DNA of 64,000 nucleotides from Psychromarinibacter halotolerans (GCF_029168315.1 NZ_JARGYD010000006.1:254126-318125); one strand, 5' to 3'; numbered from the stretch's first letter, positions 7,886 through 16,960 are shown. The notes: generated from the sequence alone by a model not told the origin. Translations and numbers: made by a program.

Positions 7886-8736
7886 GTGATTTGACGAAGA
7901 CAGCTCCCGCGGCCACGGCGCCGCGGGATCCCAAGACAAGAAACGGGGCGGCCCATCCTCGGGCGAGCCAGTTGCCGCAGATCGAAATAAGCGGCGTTTC
8001 CAAGACATTCGGTACGGGCGCGGAAGCCGTCCATGCCTTCGGGCCGGTCGACATGAACATCATGCCGGGCGAGTTCGTCTCGCTGCTGGGACCGTCCGGC
8101 TGCGGGAAATCGACGTTGATGCTGATGATCGCGGGACTTGTGGACCCGACCGAGGGCCGCATCGCCCTTGCCGGGCGCGAGGTGCACGGGCCGCAGACCG
8201 ACATCGGCATCATGTTTCAGGACAACACGCTGGTGCCGTGGCGCACGGTGCGCGGGAATATCGAGCTGCAGCTGGAACTGCGAAGCCTGCCGCCGCGCGA
8301 CTTCCGCGAGCGCATCGACGAACTGCTGACCTCTGTCGACCTGATGGCCTTCGCCGACCGGCACCCCTACGAGCTGTCGGGCGGGATGCAGCAACGCGCC
8401 GCCTTCTGTCAGGCGATGGTGCACGACCCGCACCTGATGCTGCTGGACGAACCGCTGGGCAAGCTGGACGCGATGACGCGCGAGCGGATCCGCGACGACC
8501 TTCAGGCGCTGTGGCAGCGGCAGAAACCCACCGTGGTTTTCGTGACCCATTCGATCGAGGAAGCGGTGCAATTGTCCACGAAGGTCGCGGTGGTCACGCC
8601 GCGCCCCGGCCGGATCGAACGGCTGATCCCGATCGACCTGCCGTATCCCCGCGACCTGTCGGTCAAGAACACGCCCGAGTTCACCGGGTACGTCCGTGAA
8701 ATTCAGGAGATCTTCCGTGGCTATGGCGTCCTCTGA
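7882..8736 (+). CDS. ABC transporter ATP-binding protein (TauB/SsuB type)
   Basis: 284 residues. GTG start at 7882 overlaps the stop of the binding-protein gene (GTGA). Walker A GPSGCGKST lies at residues 70-78, followed by a Q-loop (MFQDN), the signature LSGGMQQR, Walker B LMLLDEP and a switch His in VFVTHS. An extra N-terminal stretch of about 30 residues precedes the usual start of the fold. It energises the import system with the neighbouring permease. Confidence 0.95.
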   Translation: MSDLTKTAPAATAPRDPKTRNGAAHPRASQLPQIEISGVSKTFGTGAEAVHAFGPVDMNIMPGEFVSLLGPSGCGKSTLMLMIAGLVDPTEGRIALAGREVHGPQTDIGIMFQDNTLVPWRTVRGNIELQLELRSLPPRDFRERIDELLTSVDLMAFADRHPYELSGGMQQRAAFCQAMVHDPHLMLLDEPLGKLDAMTRERIRDDLQALWQRQKPTVVFVTHSIEEAVQLSTKVAVVTPRPGRIERLIPIDLPYPRDLSVKNTPEFTGYVREIQEIFRGYGVL

Positions 8737-9529
8737 CAAACCGCAGGCGCGCTCGCGCCTGATCAAGTGGCTGTCCTACTGGTGGATGGGGATCGCGTTT
8801 TTCGTGGCCTTTTTTGCCTTCTGGGAAGCGTCGATCAGCCTGTTCGACATTCCGCGCTACATCCTGACGGCGCCCTCGACCGTGGTGCAGAACGGCTGGG
8901 CGGATATCAGCACGCTTCTTTATTACACGTGGATCACGGGGTTCGAGGCGTTCCTGGGCTTTGCCATCGCCATCGTGATTGGTCTGCCGCTGGGCTTGGC
9001 CATCTCGTTCTCATCAGTGTTGAAGCGGACGATCTATCCGTTCTTCGTCAGCCTCGAGATGGTGCCGAAAATCGCTTTCGCGCCGCTGTTCATCTCGTGG
9101 CTGGGATTCGGGCTTATGCCGAAGATCATCATCGTGGTGCTGGTCTGCTTCTTCCCGGTGGTGCTGAACGCGATCCTCGCGTTCTCGTCGCTGCCGGACG
9201 AGTTGTCGAACTTTGCCCGGGCCACCGGGGCGGGGCGGGCGAAGGCGTTCTTCCGGCTGCGTCTGCCAGCGGCGTTGCCGCAGTGCTTCGTCGGGTTCAA
9301 ATACGCCGCGATCAACGCGACGGTGGGCGCCACCATTGCCGAGTTCATCGGGTCGGATCGGGGGCTTGGCTTCTACATCCAGATCGTCACGGGGAACATG
9401 CGGCCGGATCTGGCGTTTGCGGGTATCCTGCTGCTGACGCTGCTGGGGCTGTTCCTGTTCGGACTTGTGACCGCAGCCGAACGCCTGCTGATCCCGTGGC
9501 ACATCTCGGTCCGGCGCAAGGCGGCGTGA
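8717..9529 (+). CDS. ABC transporter permease (TauC/SsuC, BPD_transp_1 family)
   Basis: About 270 residues with around six membrane segments (for example WWMGIAFFVAFFAFW and the final LLLTLLGLFLFGLV). The coupling-helix (EAA) loop is visible as LPDELSNFARATGAGRAKAFF. The GTG at 8717 is chosen because AGGAGA lies six bases upstream; the ATG at 8723 is possible. It overlaps the ATPase gene by 20 bases and ends just before a strong bidirectional terminator. Confidence 0.93.
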   Translation: MAMASSDKPQARSRLIKWLSYWWMGIAFFVAFFAFWEASISLFDIPRYILTAPSTVVQNGWADISTLLYYTWITGFEAFLGFAIAIVIGLPLGLAISFSSVLKRTIYPFFVSLEMVPKIAFAPLFISWLGFGLMPKIIIVVLVCFFPVVLNAILAFSSLPDELSNFARATGAGRAKAFFRLRLPAALPQCFVGFKYAAINATVGATIAEFIGSDRGLGFYIQIVTGNMRPDLAFAGILLLTLLGLFLFGLVTAAERLLIPWHISVRRKAA

Positions 9530-9556
9530 CGGGGAGCCAAAACACACGGCAAAGAA

Positions 9557-9586
9557 AAACGGCCGCCAAGAGATTGGCGGCCGTTT
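9557..9586. terminator. Bidirectional rho-independent terminator
   Basis: A perfect 13-bp stem (9557-9569 with 9574-9586, core ACGGCCGCCAA) closes a GAGA loop, with A-rich sequence on the left and TTTCCTTTT on the right. It sits between two convergent operons and should stop transcription from both sides. Confidence 0.92.
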
Positions 9587-9605
9587 CCTTTTGGGGGTCG
9601 CTTCT

Positions 9606-10805
9606 TCAGCGGGTCCAGTAGCTTTCCGGCGGCGGTCCGTATTCGGCCAGCATGCAGGAATAGACGGCGGACGGATCGAAGGGATAGCGCGCCTCGATCT
9701 CGGGCGTCAGTTCGACGCCGATGCCGGGGCTGTCGGGCCGGGTCAGACGGCCCGCGACGATGGGCGCGCGGTCGCCGATCATGTCGTCGGTCAGCGGGTG
9801 GTACAGCATCGGCCATTCCACCAGATCGCCATGCCCGGCGAACGCGGCGTGATAAGACGCCATGATCGCCGCCGGACCGCCCCACGCGTGGACGATGACG
9901 CGGACATTCTCTGGTTTCGCCGCCGCGAAAATGTCCATCACCGCCGAGATGCCTCCGATCACCGAGGCGTCGGGCTGTACGCCGTCATAGCAGCCGGCCT
10001 GAAGGCGCTCGATCATCTCTTTCGGGGTCGTGATGATCTCTCCGCCATAGACGGGCACATCGATCCGGTCCCGCAGGGCGCGGAAGTTCTCCGGCGCATC
10101 GGGGCCAAGCGCCTCTTCCACGAAGATCATCGGCACGTCGGTCAGCGCCGCGACACCTTCGATGAAGCCCGCCGCGTCATCGACCGATTGCGGCGGATCG
10201 GCAAGGTTCTGGCACATGTCGACACCCACCTTGATGCCCCGCGCGGCGGCCTCTTCCAGCACCCATGCGGTGCGCTTGAGGTCCTGCTTGACCGAACGGA
10301 TCTTGTACAGTTCGATACCCTTGCCGTTCAGCAGCTCCATCTCGCGCACGAAGGCGTCTTTGTTGTCGCAGCAGCCGCCCGATCCGTAGATCTGAAGGCT
10401 GTCGTCCTTCGCGGTGCCCAGCAATGCGTGCACCGGCTGGCCCTTTACTTTGCCCATCGCGTCCCACAGGGCGATCTCGACCGCCGAGATGACGTGCCGC
10501 GCGGCCCCCTGAAGCGACCAGTAATCGCAGACGGACCGCATGTCGGCGATGCGGCGCGGGATGTCGAAGGCGTCCTTGCCGACAAGATAAGGGTCGAGCA
10601 GGTCGACGATGCTTTTGAACACCATCGGCGCGAAGACGGCGAGGTAGCCCTCGCCGATGCCGGTGGTGCCGTCGTCCAGCGTCAGTTCCACCATGCCGAT
10701 GGTGCGCTTGGGACCGTTGGGAAAGCTTTCCTTGATCTCGGGATCGTCCGCGTCGGCATAGGGCGTCGACAAAAGAACGGTGCGGACCTTGGTGATTGCG
10801 GGCAT
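9606..10805 (-). CDS. Enolase-superfamily sugar-acid dehydratase (mandelate racemase subgroup)
   Basis: 399 residues: N-terminal capping domain, then a (beta/alpha)7-beta barrel. Likely catalytic or metal residues are K168-I-R170 at the KxK position, D196 (VDMCQN), E230 (FVEEAL), E256 (YGGEII), D279 (QPDASVIGG) and H306 (VHAWGG). The barrel histidine places it in the mandelate racemase subgroup. It should abstract the alpha proton of a sugar acid and eliminate water to give a 2-keto-3-deoxy acid. It is last in an operon with an aldehyde dehydrogenase and a DHDPS-family enzyme. Exact sugar acid unknown. Confidence 0.88.
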   Translation of the reverse strand: MPAITKVRTVLLSTPYADADDPEIKESFPNGPKRTIGMVELTLDDGTTGIGEGYLAVFAPMVFKSIVDLLDPYLVGKDAFDIPRRIADMRSVCDYWSLQGAARHVISAVEIALWDAMGKVKGQPVHALLGTAKDDSLQIYGSGGCCDNKDAFVREMELLNGKGIELYKIRSVKQDLKRTAWVLEEAAARGIKVGVDMCQNLADPPQSVDDAAGFIEGVAALTDVPMIFVEEALGPDAPENFRALRDRIDVPVYGGEIITTPKEMIERLQAGCYDGVQPDASVIGGISAVMDIFAAAKPENVRVIVHAWGGPAAIMASYHAAFAGHGDLVEWPMLYHPLTDDMIGDRAPIVAGRLTRPDSPGIGVELTPEIEARYPFDPSAVYSCMLAEYGPPPESYWTR

Positions 10806-11711
10806 TCAGTAACCTTTCTCGAAGCTGACCACGCCGGTCAGCGGCTCGCCCGCGCGGAACCGCGCGAGGTTGGCGAGGAACAGATCTATCTTGCGGTCGA
10901 TTTCGTCGCCGGTGCCGCCGCCGGAATGCTGCGTCAGGATCAGGTTCGGGCAGGTCCAGAACGGGTGATCAGCGGGCAGCGGTTCGTCGCGGGTGACGTC
11001 GATGACGGCGCCGGACAACGCGCCGTCCGACAGCGCGGCGGCCAGGGCGGCCTCGTCCAGAACCGAGCCGCGCCCGAAACTGGCAACGATCGCGTTGGCG
11101 GGCAGAAGCGACAGGCGGCGCGCGTCGAACACGTCGCGGGTCGCGGGGGTGTCGGGCGCGGTGGCGACAAGGATGTCAGTGTCGGCCAGCGCGGCGTCCA
11201 GATCCTTGGGCTGCCAGCCGCTGCGCAGGGCGGTGATGGTGCACCCGAACGGGGCCAGCATGTCCGCCAGCCGGGCGTTGATCGCGCCCATGCCGAACAG
11301 GGTCACGCGGGCACCTTGCAGGCAGCGCAGCGTCGGGCGGATGTCGTCGCCGGTCCAGACACCGTCCCGGCGCAGCAGCGCAAGGCGGTCGATGCCGCGA
11401 TACAGCGCAAGAAGACCGGCGAGGATCGACTCGGCGGCAGGCTCGGCGAAGAACCCGGCAAGGTTCGTCAGCGTCGCCCCGCGAAGGTCTTCACCGGCAT
11501 ATTCACCGAACCCCACGGATTCCAGCTGAACCCAGTCAAGGTCCGGCGCCTGCGCCAGCCAGTCGGCGGGCGGGTTGCCGAAGGCCGCGCGCGCGGTCTG
11601 GAAGGCGGGCGGACATGCGCCCTCGTCCGGAAGAAAGACAAGGTCGAGGTCGGCCGCCTCCAGCCGCGCGCGTTGCTCGGGCGAGAGGGGAAGCAATATG
11701 GCTGTGCGCAT
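10806..11711 (-). CDS. D-isomer-specific 2-hydroxyacid dehydrogenase
   Basis: 301 residues, slightly shorter than typical. The NAD-binding loop is GMGAIN at residues 140-145 (the third glycine of GxGxxG is Asn). The catalytic triad is R214 (SFGRGSVLDE), E243 (TRDEPLP) and H262 (TQHSGG). It should interconvert a D-2-hydroxy acid and a 2-oxo acid. Its stop codon directly abuts the ATG of the downstream enolase-type gene. It is not needed in the standard glucarate/galactarate route, so it may process a side intermediate or a hydroxy acid entering the pathway. Confidence 0.88.
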   Translation of the reverse strand: MRTAILLPLSPEQRARLEAADLDLVFLPDEGACPPAFQTARAAFGNPPADWLAQAPDLDWVQLESVGFGEYAGEDLRGATLTNLAGFFAEPAAESILAGLLALYRGIDRLALLRRDGVWTGDDIRPTLRCLQGARVTLFGMGAINARLADMLAPFGCTITALRSGWQPKDLDAALADTDILVATAPDTPATRDVFDARRLSLLPANAIVASFGRGSVLDEAALAAALSDGALSGAVIDVTRDEPLPADHPFWTCPNLILTQHSGGGTGDEIDRKIDLFLANLARFRAGEPLTGVVSFEKGY

Positions 11712-11713
11712 GG

Positions 11714-13207
11714 TTACCGCAACGCGATCCAGATGGTCTTGGTCTGAAGGTACTGGTCCATCGCCTCGGCCCCGTTGTCGCGCGCCAGAGACCCCGATCG
11801 CTTGTAGCCGCCGAAGGGCGTGGTCACGTTACCCTCCGAGAAGGCATTCACGCTGACCGTGCCGCAGGGCAGGGCACGCGACAGACGCAGGGCCTTGTCG
11901 ATGTCCTGCGTGAAGACCGTGGCGTGAAGGCCGTATTCGGTGTCCCGCGCGATCTTCAGCGCCTCGTCGATGCCGTCGACCGGGACGACACCCAGCACGG
12001 GACCGAAGATTTCCTCGCGCGCGATGGTCATGCCGGGGGTCACGTCGGTGAACACGGTCGGCTGGATGAACGTGCCCGGTTCCATCGTGACGGACCCGCC
12101 ATGCGCCAGTGTCGCCCCTTCGGCCTTGCCCGTTTCGATGTAGGACATGACGCGGTCGCGGTGTTCCTTCGTCACCATCGCCGGCATCTCGGTTTCCGGG
12201 TCCAGCGGGTTGCCCAGCTTGAACTGACCGGCCCGCGCGGTGACACGCTCGGCGAATTCGCCGGCGATCTTGCGGTCGATCAGCTGGCGCATGTTGGCGG
12301 AACAGTTCTGCCCGCCGTTCCAGAACGCGCTCATCGCGGCGTTCTCGATCATGTCATCGTCCATCAACGCGTCGTCAAGCACGATGAAGGGCGACTTGCC
12401 GCCCATCTCCAGCCCGACGACCTTCATGTTGGATTCCCCCGCATAACGCAGGAAATAGCCGCCGACCTCGGTCGAGCCGGTGAAGGACACGACGTCGATG
12501 TCGGGATGCCGCCCGATCGCCTCGCCCGAGGTTTCGCCAAGCCCCGGCAGGACGCTCAGCACACCGGCGGGAACGCCCGCCTGCGCGGCAAGCTCGGCCA
12601 GCTTGATCGCGGTCAGCGGCGTCTGCTCGGCGGGCTTCACGATACAGGAACACCCGGCGGCCAGCGCGGGGGCCAGTTTCCACGCCGCCATCAGCAGCGG
12701 GAAGTTCCACGGCAGGACAAGCCCCACGACGCCGATCGGTTCCTTGACGATCATCGCCAGCGAATCCTGACCGGTGGGGGCGACCTTGCCGAAGGTCTTG
12801 TCGATCAGTTCGGCATACCATTGGAAATAGTCCGCCACCTCGTTGCCGATCTCGTGCAGGCAGTCGGTGATGGTCTTGCCGGCGTCGATGCTTTCCAGCA
12901 CCGCCAGTTCTTGCGCGTTCTCGCGCACCAGCGCGGCCAGCTTCAGCAGCACCTCTTTGCGCATCTCGGGGTCGGACCGGCTCCAGTCGCCTGCGTCGAA
13001 CACGGTGCGGGCGGCTTTCACCGCGGTGTCCACGTCGGCTGCCTTGCAGTGGCTGACTTCGGCCACGACAGAGCCGGTGGCGGGGTTGATCGTCTGGAAC
13101 GTGCTGCCATCTGCGGCGGCGACGTATTCGCCGCCGATGAAGGCGCGGGTTTCCGGTTTCAGGGCGGCGGCGATGCGGGTGGCATCGTCGAGGGTCATGT
13201 CGGACAT
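11714..13207 (-). CDS. NAD(P)-dependent aldehyde dehydrogenase
   Basis: 497 residues, full-length ALDH. The cofactor region has PWNFPLLMAAWK (166-177) and GSTEVGG; the general base is E267 in GLEMGGKSP and the nucleophile is C302 in NGGQNCSANMR. It most resembles gamma-glutamyl-aminobutyraldehyde and semialdehyde dehydrogenases. In this operon it would oxidise the semialdehyde released by the DHDPS-family enzyme, plausibly 2-oxoglutarate semialdehyde. The ATG at 13207 has AGGA eight bases upstream. Confidence 0.93.
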   Translation of the reverse strand: MSDMTLDDATRIAAALKPETRAFIGGEYVAAADGSTFQTINPATGSVVAEVSHCKAADVDTAVKAARTVFDAGDWSRSDPEMRKEVLLKLAALVRENAQELAVLESIDAGKTITDCLHEIGNEVADYFQWYAELIDKTFGKVAPTGQDSLAMIVKEPIGVVGLVLPWNFPLLMAAWKLAPALAAGCSCIVKPAEQTPLTAIKLAELAAQAGVPAGVLSVLPGLGETSGEAIGRHPDIDVVSFTGSTEVGGYFLRYAGESNMKVVGLEMGGKSPFIVLDDALMDDDMIENAAMSAFWNGGQNCSANMRQLIDRKIAGEFAERVTARAGQFKLGNPLDPETEMPAMVTKEHRDRVMSYIETGKAEGATLAHGGSVTMEPGTFIQPTVFTDVTPGMTIAREEIFGPVLGVVPVDGIDEALKIARDTEYGLHATVFTQDIDKALRLSRALPCGTVSVNAFSEGNVTTPFGGYKRSGSLARDNGAEAMDQYLQTKTIWIALR

Positions 13208-13231
13208 GCGGAGGTTCCTATCTTGGCAATG

Positions 13232-14191
13232 TCAGGCGGGCAGGCGCGGCGCGCCGATCTCACGCAGCATGGCCAGCGTGGCGTCGCGGTACGTCTCGCG
13301 AATGTCGCGGGTGGGCGGACGGCAGCGGCTGGAGGGCAGGCCGACCAGTTCCATGCAAAGCTTGTCCAGATAGCCGTCGCCGCTGGTATAATTCTGCTCG
13401 ATGTCGACCCACAGCTTGTAGAAAGGCATCGCCTCTTTCACCAGCATCCGCGAGATTTCGGCGTAATTTCCGGCCTTCACCTCGTCGATCAACTTGATGC
13501 CCCATTCCGGCCAGAAGTTGCAGTTGTGAACCTCGAACGCGCGGGCGCCCATTGCGGGGGTGGCCGAGTAGGCGAAGAACAGGTTGTTGTCGATCACCGT
13601 GAACCGGTCCGAGAAATGCGAGGTCACGTCCTCGAATTCCATCGCGTCGGTGCGGGGGGTGGCCCATTTCAGGCCGACGACCGACGGAATTTTCGCCAGC
13701 CGCTCGACCATGTCGAAGGACACGCCCTGCGAGGTCCAGAAGGTGTTGTAGACGATGATCCCGATGTCCGGCGCCGCTTCGGCGGCGGCCAGGATGAATT
13801 CCTCGAAATCGGCCTCGGTGTGGGTGAAGTAGTAGGGGCACGACACCTGAATGAAGCTTGCGCCCAGCTCGGACGCGCGTTTGGCCAGCCGCTTCAGTTC
13901 CAGCGTCGACGTGGTCTGCGCGCCCACCGCCACCGGGACCTGCCCGTTGACCTCGTCCAGCACGATTTCCGCGACGCGCATCCGCTCGTCGAAGGTCATG
14001 GTCGAGAAATCGCCAGCCGCGCCGCCGGCAAGGAACGTCGCGTAGTCGCGCGTCAGGCCAGAGCCGGTCAGGAAACGGACGTAGCTGCGAAGCGCCTCTT
14101 CGTTGACGGGAAAATCTTCGGTGTCGGCGAAGGGCGTCGGGATGGTGACATAGCACCCTTCCAGATCCGCTTTTAGCTGCTCGGGAGTCAC
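13232..14191 (-). CDS. Dihydrodipicolinate-synthase-family lyase/dehydratase
   Basis: 319 residues. TIM-barrel class I aldolase family with Y148 (IIVYNT) and Schiff-base lysine K175 (VGLKWATP). Relatives include 5-dehydro-4-deoxyglucarate dehydratase, 2-keto-3-deoxy-acid aldolases and N-acetylneuraminate lyase. Acting after the enolase-type dehydratase, it could dehydrate and decarboxylate a keto-deoxy acid to a semialdehyde for the next ALDH. The GTG at 14191 is preferred (AAAGG a few bases upstream, normal family length); a much longer frame to 14506 would run through the divergent promoter. First gene of the sugar-acid operon. Confidence 0.87.
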   Translation of the reverse strand: MTPEQLKADLEGCYVTIPTPFADTEDFPVNEEALRSYVRFLTGSGLTRDYATFLAGGAAGDFSTMTFDERMRVAEIVLDEVNGQVPVAVGAQTTSTLELKRLAKRASELGASFIQVSCPYYFTHTEADFEEFILAAAEAAPDIGIIVYNTFWTSQGVSFDMVERLAKIPSVVGLKWATPRTDAMEFEDVTSHFSDRFTVIDNNLFFAYSATPAMGARAFEVHNCNFWPEWGIKLIDEVKAGNYAEISRMLVKEAMPFYKLWVDIEQNYTSGDGYLDKLCMELVGLPSSRCRPPTRDIRETYRDATLAMLREIGAPRLPA

Positions 14192-14231
14192 ACTGTACCT
14201 TTCTTGGTGCCGCGGGCCGCAGCTTCGCACG

Positions 14232-14249
14232 CCGCACCCAAGGGTGCGG
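14232..14249. promoter_or_regulatory. Palindrome in the divergent GlxA-type regulator/operon promoter region
   Basis: CCGCACCC-aa-GGGTGCGG is a perfect 8-bp dyad around two bases. It lies 41 bases before the lyase start and about 140 bases before the divergent AraC-type regulator. The GGCCAAA pair further right (14332-14338 and 14375-14381) flanks a TTGACG (14343-14348) that could be the regulator's -35 element. Operator function is inference; an RNA hairpin in a leader is the alternative. Confidence 0.45.
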
Positions 14250-14390
14250 GCGACGAACGGTCTGCGATCCGGTGTCGGGTCATTCGGCCACGAAGCGGGC
14301 CATGCTTGCAGGCTCAGTTTCATCGGCGGTCGGCCAAACTTGTTGACGCTGAAAGCCAATTCGTAGACAAATCTGGCCAAAAGGACAGAC

Positions 14391-15443
14391 ATGGCTGCCG
14401 ACCTCAAGCGTTCCACGCAAAGCCCGCCGACCTTTCTTCTTTTCCTGCAACCCGAGTTTCCGCTGAACGCGCTGGTGCTTGCGGTCGATGCCTTGCGGAT
14501 CGCCAACCAGAACTCGGGGCGCGAGCTGTTCCGCTGGATGCTGGTGTCGGAAACGGGCGGGTCGGTGCGGGCCTCGAACGGGATGTGGCTGGATGCCGAC
14601 TGCTCGTTCGAGACGATGCCGATCGGGACGCATTACCTTGTGTTCGAGGGCAACCTGCCGACGCAGCACAACTCTCCCAAGCTGCTGAACCACCTGCGCG
14701 CGGCGGCGCGGTTCGGGGCGACTGTGGGCAGTGCCGACACCGGCGGGTTCGCACTGGCGCAGGCGGGGCTTGTGGGCACGGCGGATGCGCCGGCGGCGGT
14801 CGTGCACTGGGAAGCGACGCGGACGTTCCAAGAGGTCTTCCAGCGCGCCGACATCGTGGATCAGCTGTACCTTATCGGAAATGGCCGGGCGCAATCGGCG
14901 GGCGGGGTGGCGACGCTGGATATGATGTTGGACTTGATCGCCGGCATCAGTGGAGAGGCGCTGGCCGACGAGGTCGCCAACGCGATGGTGCACACCCGCC
15001 GTCCCATGACTCAGCCCCAGCGCAACGATTCCACGCCACGGCCAGAGACCGAGACGCTTGCCGCCCGGCTGGTGGCCAAGATGGAACAGAACCTTGATTT
15101 TCCGCTGCCGCTGGAAGAACTGGCCGAGGATCTTGCGCTGTCGCCCCGGACGCTGTCGCGGCTGTGTCAGCGGACCTTTGGTGAAAGCCCGATGCGGCTG
15201 TACCTGCGCATCCGTATTCAGGCGGCGCGTAACTTTCTGTTCTACGAAGAGTTTTCCATCGGCGACGTCGCCATCGCCTGCGGGTTTTCCTATCCGGCGG
15301 TCTTCTCGCGGGCGTTCAAGAAGCAGTACGGGCAGACCCCCCGCGATTTCCGCGAGCACCTTCGGCGCAACCAGTTCTCGTCGCTGCGTCCCGAAATCCG
15401 CAGGCTGGCGCGCGACAGCAAAGAGCCGCCGCTGGGTGCGTAG
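14391..15443 (+). CDS. GlxA-type transcriptional regulator (DJ-1/PfpI domain plus AraC HTH)
   Basis: 350 residues. An N-terminal DJ-1/PfpI amidotransferase-like domain (about 15-180) precedes two AraC helix-turn-helix motifs (about 230-335), with LSPRTLSRLCQRTFGESPMRLYLRIR and IGDVAIACGFSYPAVFSRAFKKQYG. The family controls amino-acid, betaine and other catabolic genes in alphaproteobacteria. AAGGAC precedes the ATG. It is divergent from the sugar-acid operon and is the obvious candidate to control it. Confidence 0.93.
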   Translation: MAADLKRSTQSPPTFLLFLQPEFPLNALVLAVDALRIANQNSGRELFRWMLVSETGGSVRASNGMWLDADCSFETMPIGTHYLVFEGNLPTQHNSPKLLNHLRAAARFGATVGSADTGGFALAQAGLVGTADAPAAVVHWEATRTFQEVFQRADIVDQLYLIGNGRAQSAGGVATLDMMLDLIAGISGEALADEVANAMVHTRRPMTQPQRNDSTPRPETETLAARLVAKMEQNLDFPLPLEELAEDLALSPRTLSRLCQRTFGESPMRLYLRIRIQAARNFLFYEEFSIGDVAIACGFSYPAVFSRAFKKQYGQTPRDFREHLRRNQFSSLRPEIRRLARDSKEPPLGA

Positions 15444-15472
15444 GGCGCGCGTGCCTTTGCAGGCCGCGCGCC
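15444..15472. terminator. Hairpin between convergent genes
   Basis: GGCGCGCG (15444-15451) pairs with CGCGCGCC (15465-15472), extended inside by GCC/GGC. The stem sits between the regulator stop and the end of the convergent ALDH gene. The tail TTCGTCTT is only modestly T-rich, so termination strength is uncertain. Confidence 0.6.
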
Positions 15473-15488
15473 TTCGTCTTGGGGTGCC

Positions 15489-16937
15489 CTAGAACGGGTA
15501 GGGCTGTTCGGGGTCCTCGACGGTGATCCAGCGCAGTTCGGTAAAGGCGTCGATCCCGGCAGAGCCGCCGAACCTGCCGTAACCGCTGGCCTTCACGCCA
15601 CCGAAGGGCATTTGCGCCTCGTCGAACACGGTTGGACCGTTGACGTGGCAGATGCCGCTTTCGATCCGCCGCGCCACGTCCATCGCGCGCCGGACATCCT
15701 GCCCAAAGACCGATGACGACAGGCCATAGTCAGAGTCGTTGGCCAGTTCGATGGCGTGATCGGTGTCCTTCGCGCGGATGATCGAGACGATGGGGCCGAA
15801 GCTTTCCTCGCCATAGATCCGCATCTCGGATGTGACGTGGTCAAGGATCGTCGCCGGCATGATGGTGCCGCTGTCCGGGATGCCGCCGCAAAGACGTTTC
15901 GCGCCCTTCGCCTCGGCATCGGCCAGAAGGGCCGCGACATGATCGACCGCGTCGGCGTCGATCACGCTGCCAAGGTGGACCTTTTCGCCGGGTGGTCCGG
16001 CGACCAGCCCTGCGGCCTTGGCGGCGAAGGCGTCGGCAAAGGCGTCGGCCACCTTTTCATCCACGATGATCCGCTCGGTCGACATGCAGATCTGGCCCGA
16101 GTTCATGAAGGCCCCGAAATTCGCGGCATTCACCGCGCCGCCGATATGGGCGTCGTCCAGAACCACCAGCGGGGCCTTGCCGCCCAGTTCCAGCAGGCAG
16201 GGCTTCAGGTGCTTCGCCGCCCGTTCCGCGATGATCCGCCCGACGCGGGTGGAGCCGGTGAAGTTGATCCGCTTCACCGCCGGGTGGTCGATCAGCGCGT
16301 TCACCACATCGGGCGCATCCTTGGCGCTGTGGGTGACCACGTTCAACACGCCCTTCGGCAGCCCCGCCGCCGCCATCACGTCGGCCAGCATCCGGTGGGT
16401 GGCGGGGCATTTCTCGGACGCCTTCAGCACCACGGTGTTGCCGCAGGCGATGGGCAAAGCGAAGGCGCGGACGCCAAGGATCTGCGCCGCGTTCCACGGG
16501 GCCATGCCGACCAGCACGCCGACCGGCTGGCGATAGCCCATCGACAGCGAGCCGGGACGATCCGAGGGGATCACCTCGCCCTTGATCTGGGTGACGGACG
16601 CGGCGGCCTCGCGCAGGATCTTGCCCGCGAACATGCAGTTAAAGCCGTGCCACATGCCCGTGCCACCGGTCTCGGCGATGCCGATCTCGATGAACTTCGG
16701 CGTCCACTCGTCCATCAGGTCGGCGGCCTTGTTCAGGATCTTGCGTCGTTCGGCCGGGCCGGTGGCGGACCACGCCGGAAAGGCGGCCTGCGCCGCTTTC
16801 ACCGCCCTGTCCACGTCCGCCGAGCCTGCGGCGGCCGCCGTCGTCGCGGTGGCGCCGCCCACGGGGTTGGCGCGCTCGAACGTCGCGCCGTCGCCCGCCG
16901 GGACGTTCTCGTTGTCGATCAGCAATCCGGTGTCCAT
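15489..16937 (-). CDS. Aldehyde dehydrogenase, vanillin/salicylaldehyde-dehydrogenase-like
   Basis: 482 residues from the ATG at 16937, which follows GGGAGAAAG; a TTG nine codons further upstream is less likely. Catalytic residues are E250 in LLELGGKAP and C284 in NSGQICMSTERI. The pattern NSGQICMSTERI and the overall length resemble aromatic aldehyde dehydrogenases (vanillin, benzaldehyde, salicylaldehyde). It is last in a TRAP-importer operon. With the ThDP enzyme at 21334 it could oxidise an aldehyde formed by 2-oxo-acid decarboxylation; this link is inference. Confidence 0.9.
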   Translation of the reverse strand: MDTGLLIDNENVPAGDGATFERANPVGGATATTAAAAGSADVDRAVKAAQAAFPAWSATGPAERRKILNKAADLMDEWTPKFIEIGIAETGGTGMWHGFNCMFAGKILREAAASVTQIKGEVIPSDRPGSLSMGYRQPVGVLVGMAPWNAAQILGVRAFALPIACGNTVVLKASEKCPATHRMLADVMAAAGLPKGVLNVVTHSAKDAPDVVNALIDHPAVKRINFTGSTRVGRIIAERAAKHLKPCLLELGGKAPLVVLDDAHIGGAVNAANFGAFMNSGQICMSTERIIVDEKVADAFADAFAAKAAGLVAGPPGEKVHLGSVIDADAVDHVAALLADAEAKGAKRLCGGIPDSGTIMPATILDHVTSEMRIYGEESFGPIVSIIRAKDTDHAIELANDSDYGLSSSVFGQDVRRAMDVARRIESGICHVNGPTVFDEAQMPFGGVKASGYGRFGGSAGIDAFTELRWITVEDPEQPYPF

Positions 16938-16960
16938 CGGTCTTTCTCCCAAACCCGTTG

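Noticed and set aside
11615..14176. 853-codon open frame on the plus strand
   Set aside because: It lies antisense to the ALDH and lyase genes, whose catalytic motifs are intact. The frame is rich in Arg, Gly, His and Asp with no domain, as expected from GC-rich antisense frames.
13232..14506. Longer N-terminus for the DHDPS-family protein
   Set aside because: The additional 105 residues would cover the divergent promoter and overlap the GlxA-type gene; the GTG at 14191 gives normal family length and has a ribosome-binding site.
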